Assembly: GCA_037349315.1 (NCBI GenBank)
Contig: JBAIAC010000010.1
Span: forward strand, 36,062,001 to 36,126,000
Direction of reading: 5' to 3'
Source of the DNA: Chelydra serpentina
Lineage: Eukaryota; Chordata; Testudines; Chelydridae
DNA: 64,000 nucleotides
In this document: positions 33,508 through 47,084 of the stretch, piece after piece
How the letters are laid out: every line of letters starts with the position of its first letter
Numbering within the stretch: the first letter of the stretch is position 1
The notes under the pieces: generated by a model
Told to the model about the DNA's origin: nothing
Database searches by the model: none
Seen by the model: only the letters and a program-made list of their open reading frames with translations
Position numbers and translations under genes: made by a program

Positions 33508-36500
33508 GGAGCTATATTCACTTATTGGCAGCACATTACTGATGCATGTATTGTAACTATGGGCTATAGCTTGTGATGAATCAGTGTCCCAACCTGGTGT
33601 CTCCATGCTGGTGGAGAGGAGGGCTCAGGGACTGATTCTCTTGTTCTCCTCTTGGAACAAAAATGACTTCTCACAACTATAACTAGGAAAGGAGGCAGCA
33701 CGCTTACATGAAAGCTGCACTTAACAGGAAATGTTTATGCCTTGTTCCTGAAAATTATTCTGGCCACATTAATAGTGTAGGACAGAGTTCAGTTTGTACT
33801 ATGTGAAGAGAGTTGTGGGGGATGAAGACTTTGGGGTCAGGGCAGAGTATTGTCCCTGGGAATTTTTTAAAAATACTTGCCATTTGTTATGATCTGGTCC
33901 AGCCCAAGGGAAATAACGTTTCCATTCAACTTCATAGGACATTTTTGTACTAAGGGATTCCTATGAGCCCCCAAGAACTTCCTTAGCTCCTAATTCAGCA
34001 GAGCTCCTTGAAAACAAGTTCCTTACTAACCATAAGTAAGCCAGATCCTCAGCTGGTCAATGAGGATCGGATTTCTCAATGATATTTCAATGCTTAATGA
34101 TGCAGATAAACTCCCAATGAAATTTTCAAAAGTGCCTGAACATTTCAGATCGTCACAATGGTACCTTCTGGCTTTTGAATCTCCAGCTAACTCCCATTGC
34201 TTTCAATCGTTTAGCTTGCCTAGGTAGGAGCTTCTGAAAATCCCACTAGGCACCTAATTGCATCTTTAGGCACCTAAAAACCTTTGAATATCTGATCCTC
34301 AGTCAAGAGAGCTATGTTGATTGGAGGATCTGGCCCACTGAATTTTAGAAAATGCCTTTCAGCCCAATGAAAACTAAAATGACTGCATTAAAAACATTGT
34401 TTCCATTCAGTGTGATGGTCAGAATGGAAAGGTTTTACAGACCTTAAAATGAAATGATGCTGCCAGATGCTGCTGTAAGTGGGGAGGCGGGGGAAGAAAT
34501 CAGCAGCTGCAAATCCTCATACAACATCTCACTTAAAATGTCATGTGTGCTACTTGGTTTAAATTGTCACCCCTCCAGCAACCACAAACAATGCAGAAAC
34601 AGCAGATGTGTTTTCTATTTAGAATTAAACAGTTTATCTCAACCACTGTCATTGTTACAGAGGGAAAATAAATAAATATCTATGTTAATGTAAACTTCAA
34701 AAGGTACTTTCTGGCAAGAATGGCTATTTCTGAATCCAGAGTCCACTGAGAACTAAGATTTGACCAGATTTTTTTCCAATAGGGATGCTGGCAGCTCAGA
34801 GTGTAGTAAAACTCAGACTGGTCAAAAAGATTTTTGGCCAGATATTGCATCCAATAACTCATGTCATTTATACTTAATGGTCCAGAAAATTTAAGTAAAC
34901 ATCATAAATGTCTTTTGTTATTAAATGTTCCATTAAAACATTTTGTTTAACTCTTACTTACTGGACAGTAAAGAAGGCATGTATTTGCCTACATGATAAT
35001 CTGAGTCACCTCCTAGAGAGTTAAGGATTTGACATAATTTCACCCTAGCCCAGAACTGTGCAAGAAAAACAAAACTGAAATGTCTTGCTGTGAGTATTTT
35101 ATCTTGAAGTTAAGTTACTTCTAAACTTGCCCTTCGGTTGGCACGGCCAATTTCCTATCCTACTCATATATTTAGAAGACTATAGCTTTGCTCTTCCTAT
35201 GGCCAGGCAGTATCTCTAGCAGTAACTACTATATGAATATTAGAGGGTCACTTTTTAAAAGGAGAAATACTACTTCTAAAGGGTATCCTTCTGAGAAACA
35301 ATTGGGTCATATCTTAGAAAAGTGTAGTTACTTTCTGCAGAAAATAAAGGTAGAGATTCACTTAGCTATTTATATCCCGTGATTCTATTTAAAAACCAAC
35401 GCAGAACATAGTCTAGGTGCCAAGGTATTTTGACTAAATCATACTTAATTCTTTCCCTGATCTAAAGAAGGTTCAATGCCTGAAATATTATCACTCTTTT
35501 CAGTCTGACACAGACTTCAGCAAATACCTTTCTAGTGTTTGATTCTCAGCCAGTATGTTGTTATACCACCATTCAGCGTATTTCCAGATTTTATATTTTT
35601 ACAATGAGATTTTTGTTCTCATTCAAGTGAACACACCAGTCCTTCTGACACCTTTCCTGTTTAGAAATGGGCAGAGAAAGGGTATATATATGCAGCCAAT
35701 GAAGAGCTGTGTTGGTCATTACTGCTGCTAATTACACAGTGTACTTGGTACAAATTCAAGTACCTATGCAGTAATTTTATGCATTGCGGTCCCAATCCAT
35801 AAAACCTTCCATGTGCAGAACCCTACTGTAGCTGACTAGAAGTCTGTACACCGAGAACTTGCAAGATTGGTCCTTACGTTGTTATTCAATCCTTAGTGCA
35901 TTTATAACATGTAATTGGAATATAAAGGAGAAAGAATATAGATGTAATAACCAAATGAGTCAATTTGTTGTTGTTTTTTTAAAGTTTCTGTACTACTTAA
36001 AATTGATTTCTAGAACCCTAGAAACTTGCACAGCTAAACTTCAAACAGACTTGGTTTTCTCCTGACTGTACACATTTTCAGTCAGCCTTATTCAAAACAG
36101 CTCTTGTCCATCACTCTTCAGGAATATTGACGTTAATTTTAAAACTGCTTCCAAAGCAATGGGGAATTATACTAAAATAATGCTGTCAGATAGGTAAAGG
36201 GTCATGTGAACTACATGTCAAAGAAGACTAAGGACACATTTTTACAGCATTGCTTGGGAAAAATAGTCATGATCCTTTGGCACTGAAGTCAATGGGAGTT
36301 TTGCTCTTTATTTTAATGGCAGCAGAATTGGGTCTTAAAAGCACATTTTGTTTATAAAATAAAAAACCTGGATTGTATATAATGTTTTAAATACTTATAA
36401 AACTGAGAGCACTAGAGCTGAATTTGTGAGTTACCTGAGGGGGGAAAAATGATTTTCTCAAGTTTGTTATACAAAATTATTTGACAGATCATTAGAGGAA

Positions 36501-36534
36501 TTATTCTTGATCTGTAGATTGTTCATGAACAGTG

Positions 36535-36568
<34 letters not shown>

Positions 36569-38276
36569 GCAATTTGAGCTGTGTGGGTCACATAGGCCAC
36601 GTGATAGTGTTGCTGTGCCCTGATTGGGTGAATATACTTCTTGGAATCCACTTTTGAGTATTAATGGACTGATTTTTGATTACTGTCTAACATTACATTG
36701 TGCTGTACTATTCACTTTAAATCACTGTCTCCCCGAACATTCAGGCTAACAAACTTGTTTACTAGAATAATTGTGAAAATCTAAAAGAAAAGGGGCCAAA
36801 CATAGCTGAAGTGAATTCAGTTTTTTCTGAGTGACAACTCAAGGAAAATATTTTGAAGTATTTGGTTAATTCTTGAGAGCATTGTGTATATTTGGGCTTT
36901 GTGCAGATTTCCCCAGGCAGCTCTACCAATGCACCTCACTTCTGATCTGAATTGCTTCTTTGGTCCCTTTTTAAATAGGACAGCTGCCAGTTTTGCTGAA
37001 ATTCTGCCTGGTCGACAAGGAGATTTGAGAGGTAGACACAGAGGCAACGTTAAATCTTACTTGTGATTTAAGATGGGTAGGAAATGGAATGTATTAGGAG
37101 GTCTGTCTGTTTCTCTCATCCATGCAGCATGCAAATCTCTTCTCTATGAGGAAATTTAGCCGAAGTGCAGGAATTTGCACAATGATAGTAAAGTTATTTC
37201 TCACTGACTCCAGCAGGAAAATCCAGGTTCATCTACTGCTTTTAGATCTTCACCTCCTATATGTCCACAACAAACTTGGCTGCCTCAGCTTCTTACTTCC
37301 TCCCCAGCCTGTAGCCCCGCTCCTCTTACTCTCCCCCAACTTTCAGCTCACAGCTGCTCTCTCCTGCCTGACCAACACTAAATGCCCCTCCCAGAGATGC
37401 ATTAATCCCACATATTTATGCCTCTATGGGCACACCAGCTGGTCACAGGCAGCCTTTTAAAATATAATTTACTGTGGGAGGTGAGAATCATGAATGGGAG
37501 AAGGAAAGGCACATTCCACTTGTAATGATTTGAGCATATTTCCGGCTTGATGGGTGATGTAAAATTACTTGTGCAACTTGATTTAAGCTCCTGTCTCACC
37601 TACGGTTGGAGTCACCTAAGATTATTGTCCTTGGTGGCTTGAACATCTCTGCTAATGATAACTCTTGGGATCTTCCTAAAAATCTCAGGGCACTCCTGGG
37701 ACTTTCCCATGAGGATTCTGGCCTGAGACACACCAATGAGCAAACTCTAGATCTTATTTTTTGGAGGTGGATTGGGAATGATCACCATTGTTAGACCATC
37801 TCCTTCTAGGCCTCACTCATGTTTCTCTCAGAGCATGAAGAGAAGAAAGGATGATCCAGTAGTTAGGGAATTAAGGATGCATAACACCTAAAACATGGGT
37901 TGCAGGTGGCGGTCAAAAGTTATTTTACTGTATGGTGACTGTTTCTGGTTAATCTGGATTGGCTGTTTGATGTAACTGCTGATAGTTTGATATAAACTTT
38001 GGTATGCATTTATTTATTTTTAAAGCTTTAAAGGCACCCAAAGGCTTGTGTGCTGGACACACGTTTTATAAATATGGATGTAAATGAATGACAGGAATTT
38101 ATACTTTATTTTACTCCATATACTGTATGCAATGAAACTCCCTGTTACAGGACCTGATTCTCTTCTTGCCCCGCCCCCGCTGCTCCCGCCTCAGCAAGTA
38201 GCACATTTTTAGGGACTACCAGAAAGAAATAATGATTATTAACAGGAGTTGAAGAGATTTTGGAATGGTGGTGTGA
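33508..38276. other. Unassigned, with foldback-family remnants
   Basis: No gene is supported in 4.8 kb. Remnants of the ancient palindromic family lie at 34020-34320 (gaaattttcaaaagtgcctg, ctcccattgctttcaatc, taggcacctaaaaac) and near 36270-36330 (actgaagtcaatgggagttt). The microsatellite at 36539-36566 is listed separately. Confidence 0.5.
36539..36566. repeat. (GT)14 microsatellite
   Basis: An uninterrupted GT dinucleotide run of about 28 bases, useful as a length marker. Confidence 0.95.
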
Positions 38277-38284
38277 CCTGTACT

Positions 38285-38407
38285 TAAGGTGACCAGACAG
38301 CAAGTGTGAAAAATCGGGATGGGGGTGAGGGGTAATAGGAGCCTATATAAGAAAAAGACCCCACAATCGGAACTGTCCCTATAAAATCGGGACATCTGGT
38401 CACCCTG
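38285..38407. mobile_element. hAT MITE, 123 bp
   Basis: The ends are TAAGGTGACCAGA and TCTGGTCACCCTG, a 13-bp inverted repeat with the left CAG mutated to TAA. Flanks are cctgtact at 38277-38284 and 38408-38415, an exact 8-bp duplication. The interior reads gtgtgaaaaatcgggatggg ... ctataaaatcgggacatc. A second copy without its left end is at 58766-58877. Confidence 0.9.
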
Positions 38408-38415
38408 CCTGTACT

Positions 38416-39404
38416 CAGGGCTGTCCTTAGGCATAGGCGGCTGCATAGGGCACCCAAAAATTTGGGGCACCCCTGGGTCTTAGTGTCCACTCATCCACCC
38501 TTTTCCTATCCCTGTTCTGACCCTTCCTGCAGGCTCCCACAGCTGACTGCTGCAGCCTGGTGACTCTACTCTAGGGGGGATCTAGTAACTTAAAAATGAG
38601 AGAGCCTGCCAGATTGACTATTAGCACACCATTGAAACTGTTAAAGAGCCATTCAAGTGGTAATGAAGCCATTTAACAGACATTTGCCAACCCCCAGGTA
38701 TATATTGTAAGTTTCTGAATTTACTGACAAAAACAGTTGTGCATTACTGTAATATTTACTCAGAACATGTCAGTCTACAGAACCTTAGTTTAAAATCTGC
38801 TTTAAAATATTTCATTAGTGTGTTGCTGAAGATGATAAAATCACATCTCTAAAAAATCCTTGAAGAGAGCCCTTTAAGGGACAACACCCCTTTCCTGCCA
38901 GATAGCTGGACAAATGAGTTTCCCTTTCTTTACTTCTGACTATTTGATGAACTAGTTTTAAGAGAACCTTCTAGCAAAATCAGTACCCTAGTAAGATATA
39001 AAATCCTTTGTTATGCCTAAAATCTGTATAGACATATTTTTTAAAGTTGGTGAAATTTCATAAACACGTCGATTGTTATGGAGATCACACAAAGTAAATT
39101 AGTGTTCCCTTTTTCTAAAAGCAATGAACATTGTTATGAACACTAAACCTCTGTGACTGATTGATTGATTAATTTAAAATAATGTCTTTGTTTCAGTGAG
39201 TTTCAGCGCCGTGCATTCTGCGTGAGGGAGAGCGTATGGGGCTCTCTGTGGGGAACTGTGACACACTCCTGCCATGAGGCGGGCCGAGCGGCTTGGTATC
39301 CTTTGCTGCCTTGTCCCTCCCTCCCCCCCCCCCGGGCTTCCGTCGGGCATAGGGGCACCAGTTTAATACTGCGTAGGGCCCCCTAAATCCTAGGGATGGC
39401 CCTG
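38416..39404. mobile_element. Non-autonomous hAT element, 989 bp
   Basis: The ends are CAGGGCTGTCCTTAGG and CCTAGGGATGGCCCTG. The flanks are cctgtact at 38408-38415 and 39405-39412, an exact 8-bp duplication, the left one shared with the neighbouring MITE. Terminal 60-200 bp are GC-rich (gggcacccaaaaatttgggg, gggcataggggcaccag), while the middle 550 bp are AT-rich and unrelated to the ends. This suggests an acquired filler. No transposase. The 139-codon minus ORF crossing the right end (39193-39612) runs over the element boundary and is not a gene. Confidence 0.88.
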
Positions 39405-39412
39405 CCTGTACT

Positions 39413-40416
39413 TGCTGCATCTGGGCGCGTATGTAGTCCTCCCACTCCAAATTGAGTTTAATAGAATGGGTCCAACTAATGTCTGACTCCCAGGATGGAG
39501 TTAAAATGGGATTAGAACTAGAGTACAGGATGCCTGTACAAAGGTATACTGAATCTTGAGTTTGTGTAGGTATTTGATTTGAGTTTCTTGAGGGTGATGT
39601 TGGAGTCTCCAAGACTTTTTCTGATGGATAACTTCATTGTCCATATGGATGAAGACTCCTTCAGACAGACTCAGGATGTCATGGCGGCTGTAACAACTAT
39701 AGGAATGTTTCTGGTGTGTCTAGGCATACTCTGTGTTTTGGTTTTTGGCTTGTTTTGTAGGGGAGGGCATTAGGGGTTGCTAATACCTATGAAGTAACAC
39801 TCTCTTGTCAAGGAATGACCAGCCCAAAACCAAGGAGATGCAATACTAGTTTTCACCTCACTGTAAGCAATCCCTTTGTCATGGTATGGTCAGCACAATG
39901 AGCGCCCTTAAAAAGTTCTTCTAATTGTAAAGATTCTAGTGAATCCAGGCATATTCCCAATTTCCAATAAAATAATCCTATTGGAACCAGTAGAGGATTT
40001 TAGAGTGGTGGAACTTTTCAAGGGCATTCGCTGCACTGATCATACCATGAGAAGGGGATTACTTGTCAGTGCAGTATTTTAATGGTCTACCTTTTGGAGC
40101 TTAATGGAACCTACTCAGTTTCAGGAGTCTCTGAGGGAAACTTCTGTTCTACCAATAGACTACTCCACTGAAGGCTTGGAAAACTGTAATTATCTTCTGA
40201 CCATCACTAACTTTGAGGATATTTGAATACTTATCTGCCCTTCCCTGCTGTCAATTTCCATACCTAATTCCACAAGTTTGACTTTTTTTTATGTTGTCAT
40301 CATTCCTTGGTATACAGAACTTAATTTTTAATGCTAAGTAGCATCACTAATCTAAAACTAATCAAGTTGGTGATGAATTATAATCCAAATACATTTTGAA
40401 TGTCCGTATTAAAAAC
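39413..40416. other. Unassigned non-coding stretch
   Basis: Nothing recognised. An open frame at 39579-39773 ends in a hydrophobic stretch but is only 64 codons and has no other support. Confidence 0.55.
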
Positions 40417-40790
40417 TCATAGACTTTAAGGTCAGAAGGGACCATTATGATCATCTAGTCTGACCTCCTGCACAATGCAGGCCACAGAATCTCACCCACC
40501 CACTCCTGGAATAATCCTCTCACCTATGTCTCAGCTATTGAAGTCCTCAAATCATTGTTTAAAGACTTCAAGATGCAGAGAATTCTCCAGTAAGTGACCC
40601 GTGCCCCATGCTGCAGAGGAAGGCAAAAAACCTCCAGGGCCTCTGCCAATCTACCCTGGAGGAAAATTCCTTCCCGACCCCAAATATGGTGATCAGCTGA
40701 ACCCCGAGCATGTGGGCAAGACTCACCAGCCAGACACCCAGGAAAAAGTTCTCTGTAGTAACTTCTAACATCCCAAAACAGCATGCTATT
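40417..40790 (-). mobile_element. CR1 LINE 3' end
   Basis: actcatagactttaaggtca, gaagggaccattatgatcat, ctagtctgacctcctgcaca and ccacagaatctcacccaccc are the reversed 3' end of a turtle CR1 subfamily. Further blocks follow (ccagggcctctgccaatcta, cttcccgaccccaaatatgg). 5'-truncated and non-coding. Confidence 0.72.
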
Positions 40791-42715
40791 TATAAATATG
40801 AAGCACCTACCCTTTCCATCTGGTAAAGCAGCCAATAAATCTGCTATATGCAGCTTCCTACATCAGCTAGGGAACAAAGAAGAGATTGGAGGAAAAAAAG
40901 AGAAGAGAAAGAAGTCTGCTTTTGTTGCTATTGCTCCGTCACACAGGCAGCAGTCATCTCACAGGAAGTGACTCGACTCCATGCTTTGACAATGTAGAGT
41001 GGTGACCTTAGTTCCCTTCCCCTCACTCTGACAATATTGCAAGGATTGTCAAACAGGAATCTAAAAACAAATATGCAACTCAGCAGTGCATCAGACATTA
41101 AATAAAAGATAAATTATGCATTATGACCACATAGACAGCATTCAGGCACTGTACAGAATCAGTATGGAGTCTCAGTTGGCTGACAAAGTACAGATTGCTA
41201 TCAATCAATTAACTGTTATGCTCTGATTGCAATTAAACTTTGAAAACTTGACTACTGCATTCTGAACATTAGTTTCTTCAGTGCAACCTCCTCTCTAATG
41301 CAGATACCTTCTGCTAACTAAACAAGGAATTTCAATCTAAAGTTATTATAAAAGCCCCTGTTAGACACAACAACCAGCCATGTACCGACATTCCATTACA
41401 ATGCAACTCAACCCTTAGCTTTGCCCTGTATTTATAAGGGTGATGATTCTTCCTTAGTAAAATAGGTCCAAAGTTTGTGTTATAGTTTTAAAAGGAAAGC
41501 AAAGTTACGCAGAGGGAGAATATTGGAAGGCCAGATGGATTGTATCTGGAAATGTTTATCGCTTTTAATAATTTGAAACCAGATGTTGGTGCATGGACAT
41601 TGCTGGTTGCGGCCATAGGAAGCTGCATTGGAGAGAGACTCTAACCTTTGGTAAGAAATTACAATGTTTTGATCCAGTTAAGATCAACTATTAGTATATA
41701 ACTGGCCAACCACTGCTGTAAGCTGTTAAAAAAATAGGAAACAGATGCTTGATAAAAAGAGAGCTATCAGCCAAAGCATTCCTGATCTTTTTATAAAATG
41801 TAAACTTGAATATTTTATGTGTCCTTTAATGAACTGCTATGGAACAACTTTAGTAGTCAAAACATTGCACAAGATTAGACACATGCAATTTGTCTTTTTT
41901 TTTTTTTAAATATGGCAGTCTTTAAATTGTGCTCCTGGGAAAATGGGCACAAAGGTGACTCATGCCAGGTTATTAAAATTAGACCTCTTTTGTGTAACAA
42001 CACAAAACAGATACTTAAGAATGATGGCATTTTGACTAAAAAAATCGGGGCCTTACACAACCCCTTTTAATGATAATTGGGGAAAGCATCCCCGATCACT
42101 ATAAAATGGCGCATTCACATTATGATGCAACATCTTGATCTATACATGTCAGCAAGTATGTGCCAACAGATCATACTTGCAGGAAGGACAAATGCAACAA
42201 TGTTCAGAGACAGTGAACAGAGAGCAGATTTTGCTATTGCAGCTTTTCTGTTGCTGTGTTCAAACCTGTAGAGCTGCCTCTACTTCTTTTATTTTTCCCA
42301 TCAGAAGAACTGAATTGCTTTGTCCTGTCCTTGTAAACTGAAGGACAGATCTTCAAGAAATGCAACTAATGCCAGGGCACAAGTTAGCAAAGCGTCTGCC
42401 ACCACCATCATCACTTAAGAGGAGGGATGGAACTGAACCAAAATCCCAGAGCTGAATTATAGATCTGGATCCAAATTTTTCCAGAGTTCTGAGTGTTCAG
42501 ATTCGATTTTGGATTTCATTTTATGATGGGGTTAAGATGTGAACTTTGATTGGAACCTTGATCTGAGGTTTGGGTTCAGGAAAAGCTGGCCTTTTGGGTC
42601 TGCAAAACCCACAGCTTTGAGTCCCCCTACTTTAAGGGACAGAAATGTAATGGAGAATCTCTCGGCTTTCTTTTTTTTTAAGTAGGTTTCTTTCCATTTT
42701 CCATATGGAGATAAC
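40791..42715. other. Unassigned non-coding stretch
   Basis: No gene is supported. From about 42425 to 42590 (ggatccaaatttttccagag ... gattcgattttggatttc) lies another decayed repeat I recognise only loosely. Confidence 0.5.
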
Positions 42716-42723
42716 CTTGAAAA

Positions 42724-42850
42724 CAGTGGCGTGGAAGAGTATTTATAGTGGGGGTGCTGAGAGCCATTGAACAAAACCGTGAACCCTGTATATGATAGAA
42801 ACCACTTCCAACCCGGGGGTGCTGCTGCACCCCTAGTTCCAGCACCCATG
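42724..42850. mobile_element. hAT MITE, 127 bp, degenerate right end
   Basis: It starts CAGTGGCGTGGAAGAG, like the element at 11421. The right end (agttccagcacccatg) has lost the usual CACTG. The flanks cttgaaaa (42716-42723) and catgaaaa (42851-42858) agree at 7 of 8 bases, which supports the boundaries. The interior (gggggtgctgagagccattg, aaccctgtatatgatagaaa) is familiar from turtle genomes. Confidence 0.68.
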
Positions 42851-43030
42851 CATGAAAACCTAACTAATGCAAACCAATAACTAATGTTGAAAGCTTGTTA
42901 ACTGACTTTTCATAAAGATCACAGATTATCCTCAGTCCTCCCACATCTATCTAGGCTGGGCTTTGGAGCCTAGTAGAAAAAACAGCAACTTTTCCAAAAA
43001 TTCTTTAGCAGTTCACAGCTGTAGGGACCC

Positions 43031-43320
43031 TAGGTTTGTGAGGAATGATGGTCTTCTGGGTAAGGCTTTAGAATGGGATTTGAGAATTGGGTTTCTGTTC
43101 CTAGTTCTGTTAGACTTCTTGCATAATCACAGGGAACTCACTCACTCTCTCCATGCTTTCATTACCCACAGAGCTAATACTTGCTGTGTCCTATTTTGTC
43201 TGTAAGCTCTTCAGGGCAGGGATTGTTACATGTTTGTATTGTCTGTAGTACAATGGGCCCTGATCTTGGTGTAATCCTTTCGGTGCAAATACAAATTAAT
43301 ATTTTTTTATAGTCCAGACA
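43031..43320 (+). repeat. MIR-related SINE
   Basis: Head-like ggtcttctgggtaaggcttt, then tttctgttcctagttctgtt, actcactctctccatgcttt and the tail tgtctgtaagctcttcaggg (cagggattgttac). The order matches the CORE-SINE copy at 7630-7870. Confidence 0.6.
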
Positions 43321-44845
43321 ACAATAAAAGTGGCAAAGCCAAAACAGCCTCTTTGCTCCCTGAGATCTGGGGTGCACTGTCATGCCATTTCAAACAGATT
43401 GCAAAACAGTACCCTATCCTCCGTTAATGACAAGAACAATACAAGGCAGGGGTTGTGGAGGGCAACAATGGAAAGTGGTTTACACATGCTAGTGAAGCAA
43501 AGTCAAAATGAACCCTGTCTTAGGTCATTCAGTAGCAAAGAAGCTTTGGAGAAGTGCTAGAAAATGTCCCCTCCTAATCTGTTGAGGTTCTTTCAATGCA
43601 CACGCCACTGGTATCTGAGCACTTTTGCTTTGGGTAGAACAATCCTGGATAGACTCGATCAGCTAATCTGTTCAGCTCTTCTGCCTATCTAATTTTTCTG
43701 AAATTTTGTTTAGGAAGGGTAAATCCCAGGAAAAAACCTTCCACAGTTACCTACGGTTCTGTGTCACATGCATTCCAAAGGGACTCTCAGAACTTTTTTT
43801 CCCTTTGTGAATCACATACTGATCTGCACTTCAAAAAACGCAGTTTCTCAAACACACCAGCAGTAGTTTGTTAAAACGTTGGACTCCACTACTGCACAAC
43901 CAAAACACTCCAAGTTATCTCTCCATTCAGCATGACCTCCAATGTTTATCATATGAATTGAGCAGAACTGTGTTTTACCAGATTAGATATGATTTGCACA
44001 AGGGGACAAGAGGAGGGGAGATCTCTTCCGTGTATTTTAGCAACGAAATTGTTTAGTTTAGTCTTTTGTTCACAAACAAGCTTCTTTTTTCCCCCATTGT
44101 TTTTGGCCTCCATCCCACACTTCTGCTCATGCTAACCAGAGCTAGAGTACATCTGGCATTGTCCCTGCTCTTCTTCACACAGCTGGAACAAGTTAGCTTG
44201 CATTGTTTCCTGTGACTTCCCCTGCATATCAATTGCCATTACTTCGCCCCTGCTGCAGTGCTTTTCAATCTATGCTCTCCTTCTGTTCTCTACCAACTGC
44301 CAGGATTTTTCTCCTTTTCTTTATTTCCACTGCTAAGCACGTATAAGGCCAAATTTTCAAAAGCAGATGCTGAAGAAAATATACTATAGCACTCAGTCCA
44401 GTACACTACAGATGATGATAGTGCTACTGTGTTTGGGGCTATTATGGTAAATTATTGTCATTTATATAAGAGGGTTAACGATGTGACATACTGTTCTGTA
44501 GGTGTGTGCTACAGATCTGATAACCTAGACCCCGGGTCTAGCTGAGACATGCTCAGTATTACCTTTGTGCTCCCACAATACTGGGAGCATCTAGGAGAAT
44601 TGGTTCAGTCCCTGATGTAAGTTACAGCAACCTCAGTGCTGCTTTAACATATTTTGGGGATTGCTGGAAAGCAAGGTGCTCTGGCTACAACCCCTACACC
44701 ACATGCATACAGCTAGTCTTGCTCTATGCCAGCCAGAGAGTACCCTAAAGAAGGTGAAGCCTCGGCTGCCATGCTGGGACAATCTTACGTTCCCCTTCTA
44801 CCAGTCTGTGATGGCATTAGTCCTCTAGCTCAGGTGGTAGCACTT
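43321..44845. other. Unassigned non-coding stretch
   Basis: Nothing firm. A foldback remnant lies at about 44345 (ccaaattttcaaaagcagat). Confidence 0.5.
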
Positions 44846-45030
44846 TCTAAGAACATAAGAATGGCCATACTGGGTCAGACCAAAGGTCCATCTAGCCCAG
44901 TATCTTCTGATAGTGGTCAATGCCAGGCGTCCCAGAGGGAATGAACAGAACAGGTAAACATCAAGTGAGCCATCCCCTGTCACCCATTCCCAGCTTCTGG
45001 CAAACAGAGGCTAGGGATACTTCTTCTACG
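44846..45030 (-). mobile_element. CR1/L3-type LINE 3' end
   Basis: gaacataagaatggccatac, tgggtcagaccaaaggtcca, tctagcccagtatcttctga and cagagggaatgaacagaaca form the reversed 3' end of an L3/CR1 family present in most amniotes. A related copy in the opposite orientation is at 62430-62693. Confidence 0.75.
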
Positions 45031-45179
45031 GTTCTGCCCATTACTTACTTATTCAGAGGAGTATTACATTTTACAAATGGGAAAAGTGGCTTTGTTTGAG
45101 GCCAGGACCTAGGTTGAGTAACACTGAAGATGTGTGTAATTTGTTAAGAAGTACAGATTTACCCAAGCCATTCATTTCT

Positions 45180-45290
45180 GGATGATTAGTGTTTATTTGT
45201 GAAGTGCCAACAATGTGCTCAATGCGGTAGAAGGCACAGAATGAAGATAGTCCCAACCCTAAAAAACTTGGACCTTAAGTTCCCCAAAAG
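45180..45290 (-). repeat. SINE fragment (MIR-associated)
   Basis: ttgtgaagtgccaacaatgt, gctcaatgcggtagaaggca and cccaaccctaaaaaacttgg match the reversed tail half of the same SINE type as 513-716. Very short and decayed. Confidence 0.4.
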
Positions 45291-47084
45291 TCTGAGGGCT
45301 TAAGTCAGGTGTTCCAGTTCAGGATCATCTCTATTATGAAGTGGTGCTGAAAAAATCCAGATGTTAACAAATAATTACTGCATTTTCTTGTAAAAAACAT
45401 ATTGGGAATGACTAATTTTTCTAATGAATACTTTGGAAATGACATTCATGCGGAGAAAGTATAAACTGCAATAAATTCTATAAAGGTTAAAGTTTGTAAA
45501 GGCTGAATAGAATGGAAAATTTTGGCCAAGATTATTTAAAAACTTTAAGACAAGCCAGAGAATTAACACTGATGTGGTGTAATCTTAGGTATCCATTAAA
45601 GGTTTCAGGCTACATTATCAATGTGAAGTGCTATACAGACACAGGTTGAGGCATCAGGAGAGAAGGCTATTTAAAGAAAATAAATTTTAAAGCAGTAAGA
45701 ATCACAGAGATTAATGGAGGATTCTGAGTCTTTGCACTTTGAGGGCAGGCTTCCCGTTTAAAAGCATGCATTCTGCGGGATAGAGAAGTTAACCTGCTGG
45801 CTGCTGCCCTCCCCACAAAAAAACAGAGGGAAGAGTGGAACACCACCTACCCTATAAGAGCTGCTTTCCCATGTAAGGAGTAGTAGAGAGCTTGCTGGGG
45901 GTTCAAAGTTTTTCAAACCTTCCAGAGGGTTTGGTTGGGAATTATGTTTGACAGTAGTCTGGGGCGAAGCTTCAGCTTGGTTTGTTACCCTGAAGGCTCT
46001 ATGTTATGCTGGTTCCTAGCTGCCATATCTCCCTGTGGAGTCATTGACAATCAGCAAGGTATACATGCTGTGCCTCATTTACCCTGACCACCCTATGCTG
46101 GCAGTGGGGAGATTTGATGGAGGAGCCATTACATTGGCTCCACATCACAAGATGGTTCCCTTACATTTCCAAATTCTTCCAGTGGCCAGCTATAATCTGC
46201 CTGTAGTGTAGCCAAAAGCACCCCACTGCACTCGGGGATTAGTGCTCCATGGCCCCAGTACCCTTCTGCTCATCTTGCTCCTGAGGTTTAGGTATCAACA
46301 TAAGCAAACAAGACACAGACATTTCTAGACAAATATTAAAACAGCCTTATATCGTGGTCTGGCTAGAACTTAACTTGAAGTCTTTACCGAGCGGACTTGA
46401 AGTCTTTACTTTCACTAGGAATCTCTTGCATCTCTGTTTTCAAGTCAAACCTCAAATTACTCCAATGTCCAGTGGTAGAAATGGTGCCACACAGAGGAGA
46501 GGACTTGGCAGGAAGTGAAAGCTTGAGCAAGAACATACAAGAGCCTTGTAGTTTCATTGCTACCTATCACACAGCAAGAATGTGAGACTGAAGTCAATGG
46601 TAGAGGAATTCCTATAGGCTTGAGAATAAACCCCGGAATAAAATCCAGACAGTACTGTTCTTTCTTAGTTCAGAGGTTGATTCACAATAGATGTAAAGTG
46701 TTGTTTGAACTTTAGATTTTGAAGGGGAAGAAGGAGGAAGGGTTCATTTATTTACATTCCAAAAACTAGGAGATTGGGTGGATCAGGGACTTGGTGTAGG
46801 GTACGGAGCTTTTCTTCAGCCCATGTCAGCAACTAAACGTAACATCTGATGTGTGGTTGGAAAACTACAAAAGACCTGATCCTGAATTCTTTGGGAATTG
46901 TGGGTGCTCAGCATCTTTAAGGTGCTTAGTTGATGATATTGTTCCTGATGTGTCTACATCACCAGGGAAGAAGGGAAAAAAAAAAAAAAGCATAAGCATT
47001 CACATCCTTACTGGTATTTTCCATGTAGAAGGCAAGAGTGACTAACACTTAGCACCGTCGGCACTTTATAACTTCACAAGCTAC
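45291..47084. other. Unassigned non-coding stretch
   Basis: No gene is supported. Foldback-family remnants are near 46588 (gactgaagtcaatgg) and 46868-46930 (gacctgatcctgaattcttt ... gggtgctcagcatctttaag). Confidence 0.5.

Noticed and set aside
32873..33556. Long forward ORFs (227, 203, 145 codons) and a reverse 152-codon ORF
   Set aside because: They arise from the nearly A/C-free strand of a non-autonomous hAT element. All three forward frames are open, the peptides are G/F/R low-complexity repeats, and the frames cross the element's target-site boundary.
39193..39612. Minus-strand ORF of 139 codons
   Set aside because: It runs from outside the hAT element across its terminus and target duplication, so it cannot be an old gene.
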